A DNA stretch of 64,000 nt from Nocardia goodfellowii (GTDB taxonomy: Bacteria; Actinomycetota; Actinomycetes; Mycobacteriales; Mycobacteriaceae), in NCBI RefSeq assembly GCF_017875645.1, contig NZ_JAGGMR010000001.1, forward strand, positions 7,502,001 through 7,566,000, in the 5' to 3' direction. The notes under the pieces were generated by a model, which was given only the letters and a program-made list of their open reading frames with translations, was not told the origin of the DNA and searched no databases. Both the position numbers and the translations under genes were made by a program. This document shows positions 32,751 to 43,971 of the stretch, piece by piece. Position 1 is the first letter of the stretch; every line of letters begins with the position of its first letter.

Positions 32751-34235
32751 CTACCGCTTCTTGCTCGCGTCCTGCTTGATCTCGTTGCCGTCCTCGTCCA
32801 CCAGACCGCGGCGCACCCGCGAGGCGTGCTTGCGTTCGGCGGCACTGATCCGCTCGTCCTGCTCCAAGCGCAAGTCGGTGCCGCGACCGGTGGGCACCAT
32901 GTCGACACCCGCGGAAATCGCCGGCTCCCACTCGAAGGTGACATCGCCGATGGTGACCGGCGCGCCCGGCTGGGCACCCTTCTTGACCAGCGCTTCCTCG
33001 ACGCCGAGGCGGGCCAGCCGGTCGGCCAGGTAACCCACGGCCTCGTCGTTGTCGAACTGGGTCTGCTTGACCCACCGCTCGGGCTGCACGCCGCGCACGA
33101 TGAAGGCGCCTTCCTCGTCCGGATCGGCGATGACGCTGAATCCGGACGCGTCGGTGGCGATCGGACGGATGACCGGACGCTTCGGCGCCGCCTTCGGATG
33201 CGCTTCGCGGTACTGGCGCACCATCTCGGCGAGCGCGAAGGTCAACGGCCGCAAGCCCTGATGGGTCACCGCGGAGATCTCGAAGACCGGCCAGCCACGA
33301 GCCGTGAATTCGGGGGTGACCATCTCGGCCAGCTCCTTGGCATCGGGCACGTCGGTCTTGTTCAGGATGACCACCCGCGGCCGGTCGGCCAGATCACCGA
33401 GACCGGTGTCGGCGGACAGCATCGACTTGTAGGCCGCCAGTTCGGCCTCCAGCGCGTCGACATCGGAGACCGGATCGCGACCCGGTTCCAGCGTCGCGCA
33501 GTCGACGACGTGCGCGAGCACCGCGCAGCGCTCCAGATGGCGCAGGAAGTCCAGCCCCAGCCCGCGTCCCTCGCTGGCGCCCGGAATCAGACCGGGCACA
33601 TCGGCAATGACGAAGGTGGTGTCACCACTGGACACCACGCCCAGATTCGGCACCAGCGTGGTGAACGGATAATCGGCGATCTTCGGCTTGGCGGCCGACA
33701 GCACCGAGACGAGCGAGGACTTGCCCGCGGACGGGAAGCCGACCAGCCCGACATCGGCGAGCGACTTGAGCTCGAGGATCACATCGCCCTCGTCGCCGTC
33801 CTCACCGAGCAGCGCGAAACCGGGAGCCTTGCGCGCCTTGGAGGCGAGCGCCGCGTTGCCCAGACCACCCCGGCCGCCGCGAGCGGCGATGTATTGATTG
33901 CCCGCACCCACCAGATCGGCGAGCACTTCACCGTCGCGGCCCACCACGACCGTCCCGTCGGGGACCTTCAGCACCAGCGGTTCGCCACGCTTGCCGTCGC
34001 GGTTGCTGCCCTCGCCGGGTTTACCGTTGCCCGCCTTGGCGTGCGGGTGGAAGTGGAAATCCAGCAGGGTGTGCACGTTGGGATCGACCTCGAGGATCAC
34101 ATCTCCGCCGTTGCCGCCATTGCCACCGTCCGGACCGCCGAGCGGCATGAACTTCTCCCGGCGAACGGAAGAACACCCGTGTCCGCCCTTGCCCGCACTG
34201 ACATGAAGTACGACACGGTCGATGAATTTGGACAT
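32751..34235 (-). CDS. obg: GTPase Obg/CgtA
   Basis: Encodes 494 residues. Domains in order: glycine-rich Obg fold ([36 protein letters not shown]), the G domain with [10 protein letters not shown] (G1), [16 protein letters not shown] (G3) and NKTD (G4), and a C-terminal OCT domain with an acidic and basic tail. Obg acts in late assembly of the 50S ribosomal subunit and in stress responses. ATG 34235 has AGGAGG at slightly long spacing; ATG 34247 lies directly against that site and is less likely. It stands between rpmA and proB as in mycobacteria. Confidence 0.97.
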   Translation of the reverse strand: MSKFIDRVVLHVSAGKGGHGCSSVRREKFMPLGGPDGGNGGNGGDVILEVDPNVHTLLDFHFHPHAKAGNGKPGEGSNRDGKRGEPLVLKVPDGTVVVGRDGEVLADLVGAGNQYIAARGGRGGLGNAALASKARKAPGFALLGEDGDEGDVILELKSLADVGLVGFPSAGKSSLVSVLSAAKPKIADYPFTTLVPNLGVVSSGDTTFVIADVPGLIPGASEGRGLGLDFLRHLERCAVLAHVVDCATLEPGRDPVSDVDALEAELAAYKSMLSADTGLGDLADRPRVVILNKTDVPDAKELAEMVTPEFTARGWPVFEISAVTHQGLRPLTFALAEMVRQYREAHPKAAPKRPVIRPIATDASGFSVIADPDEEGAFIVRGVQPERWVKQTQFDNDEAVGYLADRLARLGVEEALVKKGAQPGAPVTIGDVTFEWEPAISAGVDMVPTGRGTDLRLEQDERISAAERKHASRVRRGLVDEDGNEIKQDASKKR

Positions 34236-34297
34236 ACGCCGAATCATCCTCCTTCTGGCTGAGCGTCCTCGATGGGACAGGCGGGGTGGGAACACGA

Positions 34298-34332
34298 AAA
34301 GCGGGTCAGGGTTTGCGACCCTGACCCGCTTT
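34298..34332 (-). terminator. Terminator after rplU-rpmA
   Basis: Perfect 15-bp stem, AAAGCGGGTCAGGGT with ACCCTGACCCGCTTT, and a five-base loop. On the minus strand it lies after rpmA and before obg, so obg may depend on read-through or its own promoter. Confidence 0.85.
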
Positions 34333-34357
34333 CAGAAAGCTTGAAGCGATGCGGCGG

Positions 34358-34624
34358 TCAGGCCTGCACCGGCTCCGGGGTAACGATGTTGACGGTCTTG
34401 CGGCCACGCTTGGTGCCGAACTCGACCGCGCCCGCGGCGAGCGCGAACAGGGTGTCGTCACCGCCACGACCGACGTTCACGCCGGGGTGGAAGTGGGTGC
34501 CGCGCTGGCGAACCAGGATCTCGCCGGCGTTGACGGTCTGGCCGCCGAAGCGCTTGACGCCGAGGCGCTGGGCGTTGGAATCGCGACCGTTCCGGGAGCT
34601 GGACGCGCCCTTCTTGTGTGCCAT
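34358..34624 (-). CDS. rpmA: 50S ribosomal protein L27
   Basis: Encodes 88 residues, normal length. The start [20 protein letters not shown] is the hallmark of L27, followed by [20 protein letters not shown] and [14 protein letters not shown]27 reaches the peptidyl-transferase centre. There is no N-terminal cleavage extension as found in Firmicutes. GAGGAG precedes the ATG. It is co-transcribed with rplU, 22 bases upstream. Confidence 0.98.
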   Translation of the reverse strand: MAHKKGASSSRNGRDSNAQRLGVKRFGGQTVNAGEILVRQRGTHFHPGVNVGRGGDDTLFALAAGAVEFGTKRGRKTVNIVTPEPVQA

Positions 34625-34646
34625 AGCTGATTCTCCTCGGGATGTC

Positions 34647-34958
34647 TTACTTGATGCCGGTGACCTTGATGACCGTCAGCGGCTGACGGTGACCCTGGCG
34701 CTTGTGGTAGCCGGTCTTGTTCTTGAACTTGTGGATGCGGATCTTCGGGCCCTTGGTGTGCTCGACGACCTCAGCGGCCACAGAGACCTTGGCCAGCTTG
34801 TCGGCGTCGGTGGTCAGATCGGATCCGTCGACGACGAGGACCGGCGACAGCGCCACGGCGGAGCCGGGCTTGCCCTCGATCTTCTCCACCTTCACCAGGT
34901 CACCGACCGCGACCTTGTACTGCTTTCCGCCGGTCTTGACGATCGCGTACGTTGCCAT
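34647..34958 (-). CDS. rplU: 50S ribosomal protein L21
   Basis: Encodes 103 residues: [20 protein letters not shown] at the start, [20 protein letters not shown] near the end, both diagnostic for L21, which binds 23S rRNA. GGAGGAAG precedes the ATG. A TTGACA at 35067-35062 (minus strand) may be the -35 of its promoter, though no clear -10 follows. Confidence 0.98.
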   Translation of the reverse strand: MATYAIVKTGGKQYKVAVGDLVKVEKIEGKPGSAVALSPVLVVDGSDLTTDADKLAKVSVAAEVVEHTKGPKIRIHKFKNKTGYHKRQGHRQPLTVIKVTGIK

Positions 34959-35123
34959 CGGTCGGCTTCCTCCACTCGAATGATGTCTACTCGTGCTTGT
35001 TCACGTCGCAGGGTGCGACGCACACAATTTCTTGGCTGGTTGCTGCAAGGGGCGCGTTGGATGTCAAGTCTCGCGACTGCACGCGCATCGCCAGGCAGCG
35101 ACCGACCTAGGTTACCAGACCCA

Positions 35124-35156
35124 GGGTGCGAGACCCAATTCGCGGGTCCCGCACCC
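35124..35156 (-). terminator. Terminator after rne
   Basis: GGGTGCGAGACCC pairs with GGGTCCCGCACCC (one mismatch) around a seven-base loop, 17 bases beyond the rne stop on the minus strand. Confidence 0.72.
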
Positions 35157-35172
35157 AACTGGCAACCGTCGA

Positions 35173-38100
35173 TCAGTCCTCGACGGGCGGACCCGCCGGG
35201 CGTCCTACCGCCCGCCGCCGCGGCTTGCGCTGCAGCAGCTCCGTGGGGACCGGTTCGGCCGCGAAGTCCACCACCGGTGCGGCGGGCTCTTCGGCACTGG
35301 ACAGCACGAACACCGCGCCCGTGCTGTCGGCCGCCGGAGCGGCGGCCGAACGGGCCACTCGCCGCCTGCGGGCCGGACGTTCGGCCGGAGCCTCGGGCAC
35401 ACCATTGGCAACCGCACGATCGGCAGCGGGCCGGTCGGCCGGGGCGGCCGATTCCGCCGCGACTGATTCCGGCTCGGTCGATGCGGCCGGTTCCGGCTCG
35501 GCCGGTTCCGGCTCGGCCGGTTCCGGCTCGGCCAGGACCGGATCGGCGACAGTCACCTTCGCCACCGGCTCGGGCACTTCGTCCACCGGACCCGGCTCGT
35601 CTGCCGCGATCTCCTCGGCGAGCGTCGGCTCGTCGGCTTTCCGCTCGACCGGTGCGGCGGACTTGGCGGCCCGGTCGGACCGCGCCCGACGCCGTCCGCG
35701 GCCGACCCGTACCACCTCGTCGGCGGCGTCTTCCTCGGGCACGGCCACGACAGCCGCCGCGTCCTCATTCGAGTGCGGCGCGGTCTCGTGCGACTGCGCC
35801 TCCTCGTCGTGCTCACCGTGATGCGCGGCCATGGCCAACGCCACGGGGTGGGCCCGGCGGACCGCGATCTGCTCGGTCGACTCGACCTCTTCCTCCACCG
35901 GCGCGGCGGCGGACGGCGTGGCAGGCACCCCGGTCTTGTCCCGGCCCCGGCGGCGACGTGTACCCGATTCCTTGCGGCTCGCGCTGTCCTCGGACGACGC
36001 CCCGCTCTCCACCGGATAGTTGTGCACCACGATGCCGCGGCCATGGCAATGCTCACAGGTCGTGGAGAACGCCTCGACCAGACCGGTGCCCAGCTTCTTC
36101 CGCGTCATCTGGACCAGGCCCAGCGAAGTCACCTCGGACACCTGGTGCCGGGTGCGATCCCGGCCCAAAGCCTCGGTGAGCCGGCGCAGCACCAGATCCC
36201 GATTGGATTCCAGCACCATGTCGATGAAGTCGACGACGATCATGCCGCCGATATCGCGCAGCCGCATCTGGCGCACGATCTCCTCGGCCGCCTCCAGATT
36301 GTTGCGGGTGACCGTCTCCTCCAGATTGGAGCCGCCCGCACCGGTGAACTTGCCGGTGTTGACATCGACGACGGTCATCGCCTCGGTGCGGTCGATCACC
36401 AGGGTGCCGCCCGAGGGCAGCCACACCTTGCGATCCAGGGCCTTGGCCAGCTGCTCGTCGATGCGGTACGTCTCGAAGACATCCACACCGTTGTTCTCGT
36501 GCCGCTGCACGCGGTCGAGCATGTCCGGGGCGACGGTGCGGACGTAGTTCTCCACCGTCTTCCAGGACCGTTCGCCCTCGATGACCAGCTTGGAGAAATC
36601 CTCGTTGAACAGGTCACGCACGACCTTGACCAGGAGATCGGGCTCTTCGTACAGGGTCTTGGGGCCGTTGCTCTTGTCGGTGGCGGCCTTCTCGATGGTG
36701 CGCCAGGTGGCCTGCAGCCGTTCCACGTCGCGGGCCAGCTCGTCCTCGGCCACACCCTCGGACGCGGTGCGGATGATGACGCCGGCATCGGCGGGCACGA
36801 TGTCGCGCAGGATCTCCTTGAGCCGCTTGCGCTCGGTGTCGGGCAGCTTGCGGCTGATCCCGGTCGACGTACCGCCCGGCACGTACACCAGGAAGCGACC
36901 GGCCAGACTGATCTGGGTGGTCAGGCGAGCGCCCTTGTGCCCCACCGGATCCTTGGACACCTGCACCAGCACCTGATCGCCGGGCTTGAGCGCCTGCTCG
37001 ATCTTGCGTTCCTTGCCGCCGAGCCCCGCCAGATCCCAATTCACCTCACCGGCGTAGAGAACGCCGTTGCGGCCGCGGCCGATGTCGATGAACGCCGCCT
37101 CCATGGAGGGCAGCACGTTCTGCACCCTGCCGAGGTAGACATTGCCCACCATCGACGCGGACCCGGTGTTGGTGACGAAGTGCTCGACCAGGATGTCGTC
37201 TTCGAGGACGGCGACCTGGGTGGTGATCGGATGGTCGGAATTGCCGACACCGGTGAAGTGCTTCTCGCGCACCACCATCACCCGGTCCACCGCTTCGCGG
37301 CGGGCCAGGAATTCCGACTCGGTCAGGATCGGCGGGCGCCGGCGACCGGCTTCCCGGCCGTCGCGGCGGCGTTGACGCTTGGCCTCGAGCCGGGTGGACC
37401 CGGTGATGCCCTGCACCTCGTCGACGGTGGCGCGGCCGCGGCTCTTGTTCCGCGGCTCACGCTCGTGCACGACGGTGTTCGGCGGATCGTCCTCGGACAC
37501 GGCTTCGTTCTCGCCGCCTTCGCCACCGACCTTGCGGCGGCGACGGCGCCGACGGCGGCGGGTCGAGCCCTCGCCGTTCGAATCATCGTCGTCGTTGTCG
37601 TTGTCGTCGTCGCCGGTCTCGGCGGCGTCGGTCGATTCGGCGGACTCGGCGTGGTGTTCGTCGTCGCCGGGCTCGTCGCCCTCGTTGTCGGCGTGCTGCT
37701 CACCGCGGCCCCGGCCACGGCCACGGCGGCCCCGGCGACGGCGGCGCGGCTGGTCGTCATCACCGGACTGGTCGGTGCTGTCCGACTCGTCCTCGGCGCT
37801 GGTGTCCTCGACCTCGTCGGCCTCGACCGGCGGCTCCTCGACGCGGCGTTCCTTTTCCTCGGCACGACGCGACCGGCGTTGCTTGCGCACCTGCTCGACC
37901 GCCGAAGCGTCCGGCGGCAGGAACAGCGGCGCGGCCACCGCGGCCGCGGCCTCGAACACCACCGGCTCGGCGACGTGCGGTTCTTCCCGGACGGGATGGG
38001 TGAACAGCTGCACCGAAGGCTGGTGGGCGGGTTCGGTGGAACCACTGCCCGGATGTGGCTCGCCGTGCTGCGATTCGGGCGCGGAGAACAGCAGCCCCGG

Positions 38101-38382
38101 CTGCGAGGCGGGCGTCGGCTCTTCGGGGGCCGCCGCCGCGACCTGGGTGTCGGGAGCCGGGTTCTCGGTCTCGGGTTCGGCCAGCGCGTCGCGCACGGAC
38201 TCCGCGACCGCCCGGTCGACGTTCGACTGCGCACTGCGCGCGTCGGAACCCAACTCGGTGAGTTTGGCCAGGATGCGTTTGCTCGTCACTCCCAGCCGTT
38301 TGGCAAGTGCATGAACTCGGATTCGCTCCGGCAATTGATCGGCATCCTGTGATGTTGTTTCCAGCGGCTCTTGATCGGCCAC
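35173..38382 (-). CDS. rne: Ribonuclease E/G
   Basis: Encodes 1069 residues from GTG 38382 with GAGGAG upstream. The N-terminal segment RIRVHALAKRLGVTSKRILA resembles the IF2_N helical domain. About 300 residues of low complexity follow: acidic runs and an Arg-rich RRRRRRRRR block, likely disordered RNA- or partner-binding arms. The catalytic part begins near HPITTQVAVLEDDILVEHF, with S1 domain NVYLGRVQNVLPSMEAAFID, the DNase-I-like VVDVNTGKFTGAGGSNLEET, VDFIDM with the metal-binding Asp, and the zinc-link CEHCHGRG. A second Ala/Glu/Pro-rich arm closes the protein. It is the main mRNA-decay and rRNA-processing endonuclease. Order rne-rplU-rpmA-obg is conserved in actinobacteria. Confidence 0.96.
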   Translation of the reverse strand: MADQEPLETTSQDADQLPERIRVHALAKRLGVTSKRILAKLTELGSDARSAQSNVDRAVAESVRDALAEPETENPAPDTQVAAAAPEEPTPASQPGLLFSAPESQHGEPHPGSGSTEPAHQPSVQLFTHPVREEPHVAEPVVFEAAAAVAAPLFLPPDASAVEQVRKQRRSRRAEEKERRVEEPPVEADEVEDTSAEDESDSTDQSGDDDQPRRRRRGRRGRGRGRGEQHADNEGDEPGDDEHHAESAESTDAAETGDDDNDNDDDDSNGEGSTRRRRRRRRRKVGGEGGENEAVSEDDPPNTVVHEREPRNKSRGRATVDEVQGITGSTRLEAKRQRRRDGREAGRRRPPILTESEFLARREAVDRVMVVREKHFTGVGNSDHPITTQVAVLEDDILVEHFVTNTGSASMVGNVYLGRVQNVLPSMEAAFIDIGRGRNGVLYAGEVNWDLAGLGGKERKIEQALKPGDQVLVQVSKDPVGHKGARLTTQISLAGRFLVYVPGGTSTGISRKLPDTERKRLKEILRDIVPADAGVIIRTASEGVAEDELARDVERLQATWRTIEKAATDKSNGPKTLYEEPDLLVKVVRDLFNEDFSKLVIEGERSWKTVENYVRTVAPDMLDRVQRHENNGVDVFETYRIDEQLAKALDRKVWLPSGGTLVIDRTEAMTVVDVNTGKFTGAGGSNLEETVTRNNLEAAEEIVRQMRLRDIGGMIVVDFIDMVLESNRDLVLRRLTEALGRDRTRHQVSEVTSLGLVQMTRKKLGTGLVEAFSTTCEHCHGRGIVVHNYPVESGASSEDSASRKESGTRRRRGRDKTGVPATPSAAAPVEEEVESTEQIAVRRAHPVALAMAAHHGEHDEEAQSHETAPHSNEDAAAVVAVPEEDAADEVVRVGRGRRRARSDRAAKSAAPVERKADEPTLAEEIAADEPGPVDEVPEPVAKVTVADPVLAEPEPAEPEPAEPEPAASTEPESVAAESAAPADRPAADRAVANGVPEAPAERPARRRRVARSAAAPAADSTGAVFVLSSAEEPAAPVVDFAAEPVPTELLQRKPRRRAVGRPAGPPVED

Positions 38383-38899
38383 GAAGTCTCCTCGGGCCCC
38401 CGGGCGCGTCCCTCCCGGTATGGAGTAACGCGGCCGACGCGGGGGCACTGTCCGTTCACCTCACACCGGTGGTGCGAGGTCCTGTGGTCTCGCCCCGCGT
38501 GTCCGGTTACCGCCAACGGTTCTCGTCGGTCGGGCTCACGGGTCACGCGGCGCCTGGCTGTTGGCTGAACTCCGCGGGGTGAGCGTCCATCCAGCATGCC
38601 GACGCGAACACCCCCGCCCCAACCGGGCGTGGACATCCGTGGCAGCGATGATCGGCATCGAACCGCGGTGTCATCCGGTTACCCGGCTCCGATAATTCGC
38701 GTACCTGCGCGAATAGTCGGCGCCTGTGGCAACCACTGCCAGTATCCCACACCGGGCACCGCTCGCTCGCCATCGGCGCACGACTAGACCTCGCCGGCGC
38801 TCGGTCGAATCGGGCCCCGGGGGCGCTGTGCCCGCGGTTCGCGCACAGACCTGTCGCGCCGATGGCGACCGTTCAGCGCACTCGATTATCCGAGCGCAA
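38383..38899. other. Long gene-free stretch between ndk and rne
   Basis: No convincing coding region on either strand in about 517 bp. It lies upstream of rne on the minus strand, so most of it may be a promoter and a long 5' leader; long leaders of rne serve autoregulation in other bacteria. The only distinct element seen is the palindrome at 38695-38714. Confidence 0.6.
38695..38714. promoter_or_regulatory. 20-bp palindrome upstream of rne
   Basis: ATTCGCG-TACCTG-CGCGAAT: perfect 7-bp arms, six-base spacer. Compact and operator-like; there is no T-run and no gene end next to it, so it is unlikely to be a terminator. Confidence 0.5.
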
Positions 38900-39316
38900 T
38901 CAGGCCGGGAACTCCGGGAACCACAGGGCGATCTCGCGTTTGGCGGACTCGGGGGAATCGGAACCGTGCACCAGGTTGTACTGGGTCTCCAGGCCGAAGT
39001 CACCACGGATGCTGCCGGGGACGGCCTTCTCTACGGGATCGGTGCCGCCGGCGATCTGACGGAACGCGGCGATGGCGCGCGGTCCCTCCAGGATGGCCGC
39101 GACTACCGGGCCGGACGTGATGAACTCGATCAGCGAGCCGAAGAACGGCTTCTCCGCGTGTTCGGCGTAATGCGCCTTGGCTACCTCGTCGGACACGTTC
39201 TTCTGCTCGAGCGCCACGATCTTGAGGCCCTTGCGCTCGATACGGGCGAGTATCTCACCGGTCAAGCCGCGCGAAACGCCGTCCGGCTTGATGAGTACCA
39301 ACGTCTGTTCAGTCAC
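38900..39316 (-). CDS. ndk: Nucleoside diphosphate kinase
   Basis: Encodes 138 residues, usual size. [14 protein letters not shown] at the start, [20 protein letters not shown], and the catalytic histidine in [21 protein letters not shown]. It equalises nucleoside triphosphate pools. A GTG start is used. It stands between DUF4233 and rne as in mycobacteria, and is the housekeeping counterpart of the NDK-like protein of the biosynthetic operon. Confidence 0.97.
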   Translation of the reverse strand: MTEQTLVLIKPDGVSRGLTGEILARIERKGLKIVALEQKNVSDEVAKAHYAEHAEKPFFGSLIEFITSGPVVAAILEGPRAIAAFRQIAGGTDPVEKAVPGSIRGDFGLETQYNLVHGSDSPESAKREIALWFPEFPA

Positions 39317-39338
39317 CGCGACAGCATAGAGGGGGCCG

Positions 39339-39737
39339 CTATCGCTGGGTGCGCTGGCTCGGCAGCAAACCCGCGTCCATGCGGCGGCGCACGTCGTTGC
39401 GCAGGATGACGATGAATCCCCACACCACCGAGAACAGCACGCCGATGACGCCGATGGACGGGTGGAAGAACACCCCCAGCAGAACCACTACCTGCAAACT
39501 CAGGTTGAACGCCAGCGCCCAGGACCGGCGCTGCAGGCCCGCGCCGAGGATCATCAGCAGCGCCAGCGCCACGCAGTAGGTGCCCGACACCCAGGTCACT
39601 CCGCCCGCTACCGCCCCCAGCACGGGCAGGGCCAGCAGTACCACGATGGCTTCGAGGATCAGCGTGCCCGCCATGACACCGCGGAAGCCCTTCCACGGAT
39701 CGGTGGCGGGGGCGGGCACGGCTTGTTCTTCACTCAC
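39339..39737 (-). CDS. DUF4233 membrane protein
   Basis: Encodes 132 residues from GTG 39737, nine bases after AAAGG; GTG 39746 is an alternative. Four hydrophobic helices are visible, e.g. [16 protein letters not shown] and [20 protein letters not shown]. The tail [16 protein letters not shown] is basic and cytoplasmic. In actinobacteria this small protein regularly sits between folC and ndk; its role is unknown. Confidence 0.9.
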   Translation of the reverse strand: MSEEQAVPAPATDPWKGFRGVMAGTLILEAIVVLLALPVLGAVAGGVTWVSGTYCVALALLMILGAGLQRRSWALAFNLSLQVVVLLGVFFHPSIGVIGVLFSVVWGFIVILRNDVRRRMDAGLLPSQRTQR

Positions 39738-39748
39738 TGCCAACACCT

Positions 39749-41230
39749 TTACGCTGGATTCTTTCCGAACAGGGAGCGGGCCGCGCCCGCCGTGACCACC
39801 GAACCGGTCACCACGACCCCCGCGCCGGACACCATCTCCCCCGCTTCGCTCGCTTCCTCGGCCAGCGCGATGGCGGTCTCGAGCGCGTCGGGCAGGGTGT
39901 CGGCGGTGACGACGCGTTCATCACCGAAACGCTGCACCGCGAGGTTGGCGAGACTGTCGACATCGAGGGCGCGCGGCGACCCGTTGGTGGTGACGACGAT
40001 TTCGTCGACCACCGGTTCCAGCGCTTCCAGGATGCCGGCGGCGTCCTTGTCGGCGAGCACGGCGACGACGCCGACCAGCTTGCGGAAGTCGAACTCCGCG
40101 GTGAGCGTGGCGGCGAGCGCCTTCGCGCCGTGCGGGTTGTGCGCGGCATCGATGAAGATGGTCGGCGCGCTGCGCATGCGCTCCATCCGGCCGGGGCTGG
40201 CGACACTCGCGAATCCGGATCGGATCGCCTCGATGTCGAGCCGACGATCCTTGCCCGCGCCGAAGAACGCTTCCACCGCGGCGAGCGCGAGCGACGCGTT
40301 GCGCGCTTGATGCTCACCGTGCAGCGGCAGGAAGATCTCGTCGTAGACACCGCCGAGGCCCTGCAGTTCGAGTTGCTGTCCGCCGACGGCGATCTGACGG
40401 GCCAGCACCCGGAATTCCGCGCCCTCGCGGGCGACCGCCGCGTCGACCTCGACGGCGCGGCGCAGCAGCACCTCCATCGCCTCCGGTTCCTGCTCGGCGA
40501 TCACCGCGACGGTGTCGTGCGGGATCAGCAGGTCGTCCGGCGCGCGCTTGATGATGCCCGCCTTCTCCCCGGCGATACTGGCGAGGTCGGGGCCGAGGTA
40601 GTCGGTGTGGTCCAGCCCGATCGGGGTGATCACGGCGACCTGGCCGTCGATCACATTGGTGGCGTCCCAGGTGCCGCCCAACCCCGTTTCCACCACGGCG
40701 ACGTCGACGGGCGCCTCGGCGAAGGCGGCGAACGCCATGCCGGTGAGCACCTCGAACTTGCTCATCTTCGGGCCGCCCGCATCCGCGGACTGCTTGTCGA
40801 TCATCTCGATGTAGGGCTGGAGTTCGCGGAAGGTCTCGACGTAGCGGGCGGGGGTGATCGGCGCGTTGTCGATGCTGATCCGCTCGGTCGCCAGTTGCAG
40901 ATGCGGGCTGACGATGCGGCCGGTGCGCCGGTGCAGCGCGGTGAGCAGGGCGTCGATCATCCGGGTGACCGAGGTCTTGCCGTTGGTGCCCGCGACGTGG
41001 ATGGCCGGATAGCTCTGCTGCGGCGAGCCGAGCAGGTCCATCAGGGTGGCGATGCGGGTGAGCGACGGCTCGATCTTGGTTTCCGGCCAGCGCTGGTCGA
41101 GTTCGGCCTCCACCAACGCCATTTCGGCCAGATCCACCGGTGAGGGGCCGGCGCTCAGCCGCGCCTCGGCGAACTGGCGCTCCGGTTCGGGATTGTCACC
41201 GTCGTAGTCGATATCCTCGCCGTCGGTCAC
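39749..41230 (-). CDS. folC: Bifunctional folylpolyglutamate/dihydrofolate synthase
   Basis: Encodes 493 residues from a GTG overlapping the valS stop (GTGA), with GGAGG upstream. Motifs: the ATP loop [59 protein letters not shown] with Lys, and [10 protein letters not shown] in the C-terminal domain. It adds glutamates to folates and, in many bacteria, makes dihydrofolate. Roughly 35 N-terminal residues are acidic and variable. The valS-folC order is typical of actinobacteria. Confidence 0.96.
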   Translation of the reverse strand: MTDGEDIDYDGDNPEPERQFAEARLSAGPSPVDLAEMALVEAELDQRWPETKIEPSLTRIATLMDLLGSPQQSYPAIHVAGTNGKTSVTRMIDALLTALHRRTGRIVSPHLQLATERISIDNAPITPARYVETFRELQPYIEMIDKQSADAGGPKMSKFEVLTGMAFAAFAEAPVDVAVVETGLGGTWDATNVIDGQVAVITPIGLDHTDYLGPDLASIAGEKAGIIKRAPDDLLIPHDTVAVIAEQEPEAMEVLLRRAVEVDAAVAREGAEFRVLARQIAVGGQQLELQGLGGVYDEIFLPLHGEHQARNASLALAAVEAFFGAGKDRRLDIEAIRSGFASVASPGRMERMRSAPTIFIDAAHNPHGAKALAATLTAEFDFRKLVGVVAVLADKDAAGILEALEPVVDEIVVTTNGSPRALDVDSLANLAVQRFGDERVVTADTLPDALETAIALAEEASEAGEMVSGAGVVVTGSVVTAGAARSLFGKNPA

Positions 41231-43899
41231 TTGCCCTCCAGTTCGGTCAGTCGGGCCTTGATCCGGTCCACTTCGGCGGCGGCGACATCGCGGCGGCCCT
41301 TGATCTTGTCGACGACGTTCTCCGGGGCCTTGGCCAGGAAGGCCTCGTTGCCGAGTTTGGCGGTGGTCTGGGCCAGCTCCTTCTCGGCGGCGGCGAGGTC
41401 CTTCGCCAAGCGGCGGCGTTCGGCGTCGAGATCGATGGAACCGGAGGTGTCCAGTTCGACGGTCACCGTGCCGGTGCTGAGGCGGATCTCCAGCGAGGCG
41501 GTGGCCGAGAAGTCCGCGCCCGGTTCGGTGAGGCGGGCCAGGTTCGCCACCGACGCCTCCTGCGCGGCGAGGTCCGCGTCGTTCAGACCGAGCAGTTTCG
41601 CGGCGACCTTCTGCTTGTCGGCCAGGCCCTGATCGCTGCGGAAGCGGCGGATCTCGGTGATCAGACGCTGGGTGTCGGCGATGCGGCGATCGGACACCGG
41701 GTCGGCGGGCACCCCGGACACCGTGGGCCAGGCCGAGATCACGATGGACTCGCCGCCGGTCAGCGCCTGCCACAGCGATTCGGTGACGAACGGGATCGCC
41801 GGATGCAGCAGGCGCAGCAGCGAATCCAGCACGTTGCCCAGCACCACGCGGGTGGCGGCGGCACGCTCCTCGGACTCGGTGAACTGGACCTTGGCCAATT
41901 CCAGGTACCAGTCGCACATTTCGTCCCAGGCGAAGTGGTACAGGCCCTCGAACGCCTTGTTGAACTCGTAGCGGTCCAACGTCGAATCCGTCTCCGCGAC
42001 AACCTCGTCCAGACGGTCGAGGATCCAGCGGTCGGCGTCGGTGAGGGTCTCCCGCGCGGGCAGTTCACCCGGCTCGGCGCCGTTCATCAGCGCGAACTTG
42101 GTGGCGTTGAACAGCTTGGTGACGAAGCTTCGCGAGGCCGTCACGTGCGGAGTGCCGACGGAGAGGTCACCGCCCGGCTGCGCGCCGCGGGCGAGGGTGA
42201 AGCGCGTCGCGTCCGCGCCGTATTCGGTGATCCAGTCCAGCGGGTCGATGCCGTTGCCGCGCGACTTGGACATCTTCTTGCCGAACTGGTCGCGAATCAG
42301 GCCGTGCAGGAACACATCCCGGAACGGCACCTGCTTGTCCGTCTTGCCCGCGGTGAGCACCGCGTCGTCGGAGACGTACATGCCGAACATCATCATCCGC
42401 GCCACCCAGAAGAACAGGATGTCGTAGCCGGTGACGAGCACACTGGTGGGATAGAACTTCCGCAGCTCCGGAGTAGCTTCGGGCCAGCCCATGGTGGAGA
42501 ACGGCCACAGGCCCGAGGAGAACCAGGTGTCGAGCACATCGTGGTCCTGCACGAAGCCTTCCGGCGCTTGCTCGTCCGGGCCGACGCAGACGACCTCGCC
42601 TTCCGGGCCGTACCAGATCGGGATGCGGTGACCCCACCACAGCTGGCGCGAGATGCACCAGTCGTGCATGTTGTCGACCCACTCGAACCAGCGCGGTTCC
42701 TGGCTGGCGGGATGGATCCGCACGTCGCCGTTGCGCACCGCGTCACCGGCGGCCTTGGCCAGCGATTCGACCTTCACCCACCACTGCATGGACAGGCGCG
42801 GCTCGATCGGTTCGCCGGAGCGTTCGGAGTGGCCGACGCTGTGCACGTATGGATGCTTGCGCGCGACCACCCGCCCTTCGGATTCCAGGCGCATACGAAT
42901 CTTCTCGCGCGCCTCGAACCGGTCCATGCCGTCGAATTCGGTCCCGCTACCGGCGATTTTGCCGGTCTCGTCCATGATCGTCGGCATCGGGAGGTTGTGG
43001 CGCAGGCCGAGTTCGAAGTCGTTCGGGTCGTGCGCGGGGGTGATCTTCACCGCGCCGGAACCGAATTCGGGGTCGACGTAGTCGTCGGCGACGATCGGGA
43101 TCTGGCGACCGGTGATCGGGTGGTACAACGTGGTGCCGATGAGCGACTTGTAGCGCTCGTCGTCGGGATGCACGGCCACCGCGGTGTCACCGAGCATGGT
43201 CTCGACCCGGGTGGTGGCGACGATCACGTGCGGCTCGTCGTCGTCGAGCGAGCCGTACCGGAGCGAGACGAGTTCGCCCTCGACGTCCTTGTAGTCGACC
43301 TCGAGATCGGAGATACCGGTCTTCAGCACCGGCGACCAGTTCACCAGACGTTCGGCGCGGTAGATCAGGCCCGCGTCGTAGAGGCGCTTGAACATGGTCT
43401 GCACCGCGCGCGAGAGGCCTTCGTCCATGGTGAACCGGTCGCGGCTCCAGTCCACGCCGTCACCCAGGTGGCGCATCTGCCCCTGGATCTGTCCGCCGGA
43501 TTCGCGCTTCCAGTCCCAGACCTTGTCGATGAACAGTTCGCGGCCGAAGTCTTCCTTGGTCTTGCCGTCGACGGCGAGCTGCTTCTCGACCACCGTCTGG
43601 GTCGCGATGCCCGCGTGGTCCATGCCCGGCAGCCACAGCACCTCGTAGCCCTGCATACGCTTGCGGCGCGAGAGGGTGTCCATCAGCGTGTGGTCCAGAG
43701 CGTGGCCCATGTGCAGGCTGCCGGTGACGTTCGGCGGCGGCAGCACGATGGAGTACGGCGGCTTGCCGCTGGCCGGGTTGGCGGCGAAATATCCGGCGGC
43801 TACCCAGCGCTCGTACATCCCGCTCTCTACCTGGCTGGGGTCCCAGCTCTTGGGCAGGGCGTCGGCACGATTCGGCTTATCAGAGGCTGCGCTGGTCAC
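41227..43899 (-). CDS. valS: Valyl-tRNA synthetase
   Basis: Encodes 890 residues, full length. Class I signatures: [20 protein letters not shown] (HIGH = HMGH) and [13 protein letters not shown] (KMSKS). The editing domain includes [20 protein letters not shown]; anticodon-binding helices follow, and the C-terminal coiled coil ends [15 protein letters not shown]. GTG 43899 is the start; the site upstream is weak. It is translationally coupled to folC. Confidence 0.97.
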   Translation of the reverse strand: MTSAASDKPNRADALPKSWDPSQVESGMYERWVAAGYFAANPASGKPPYSIVLPPPNVTGSLHMGHALDHTLMDTLSRRKRMQGYEVLWLPGMDHAGIATQTVVEKQLAVDGKTKEDFGRELFIDKVWDWKRESGGQIQGQMRHLGDGVDWSRDRFTMDEGLSRAVQTMFKRLYDAGLIYRAERLVNWSPVLKTGISDLEVDYKDVEGELVSLRYGSLDDDEPHVIVATTRVETMLGDTAVAVHPDDERYKSLIGTTLYHPITGRQIPIVADDYVDPEFGSGAVKITPAHDPNDFELGLRHNLPMPTIMDETGKIAGSGTEFDGMDRFEAREKIRMRLESEGRVVARKHPYVHSVGHSERSGEPIEPRLSMQWWVKVESLAKAAGDAVRNGDVRIHPASQEPRWFEWVDNMHDWCISRQLWWGHRIPIWYGPEGEVVCVGPDEQAPEGFVQDHDVLDTWFSSGLWPFSTMGWPEATPELRKFYPTSVLVTGYDILFFWVARMMMFGMYVSDDAVLTAGKTDKQVPFRDVFLHGLIRDQFGKKMSKSRGNGIDPLDWITEYGADATRFTLARGAQPGGDLSVGTPHVTASRSFVTKLFNATKFALMNGAEPGELPARETLTDADRWILDRLDEVVAETDSTLDRYEFNKAFEGLYHFAWDEMCDWYLELAKVQFTESEERAAATRVVLGNVLDSLLRLLHPAIPFVTESLWQALTGGESIVISAWPTVSGVPADPVSDRRIADTQRLITEIRRFRSDQGLADKQKVAAKLLGLNDADLAAQEASVANLARLTEPGADFSATASLEIRLSTGTVTVELDTSGSIDLDAERRRLAKDLAAAEKELAQTTAKLGNEAFLAKAPENVVDKIKGRRDVAAAEVDRIKARLTELEGK

Positions 43900-43971
43900 C
43901 CAGGCATTCTAGTGGTCGGCACGCGGGCGTATTGCCGCGCCCGCCCCTGGCACATTCCGCGGACATACAGA

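Noticed and set aside
31554..34262. Long open frame on the plus strand opposite proB and obg
   Set aside because: It mirrors two unmistakable genes; it arises from high GC at third codon positions and has no family motifs.
35039..35067. TTGACA on the minus strand upstream of rplU as a full promoter
   Set aside because: No -10 with acceptable sequence at 16-19 bp; kept only as a possible -35 in the rplU entry.
35773..38352. Long open frame on the plus strand opposite rne
   Set aside because: Composition effect opposite a confirmed RNase E; low-complexity translation with no recognisable domain.
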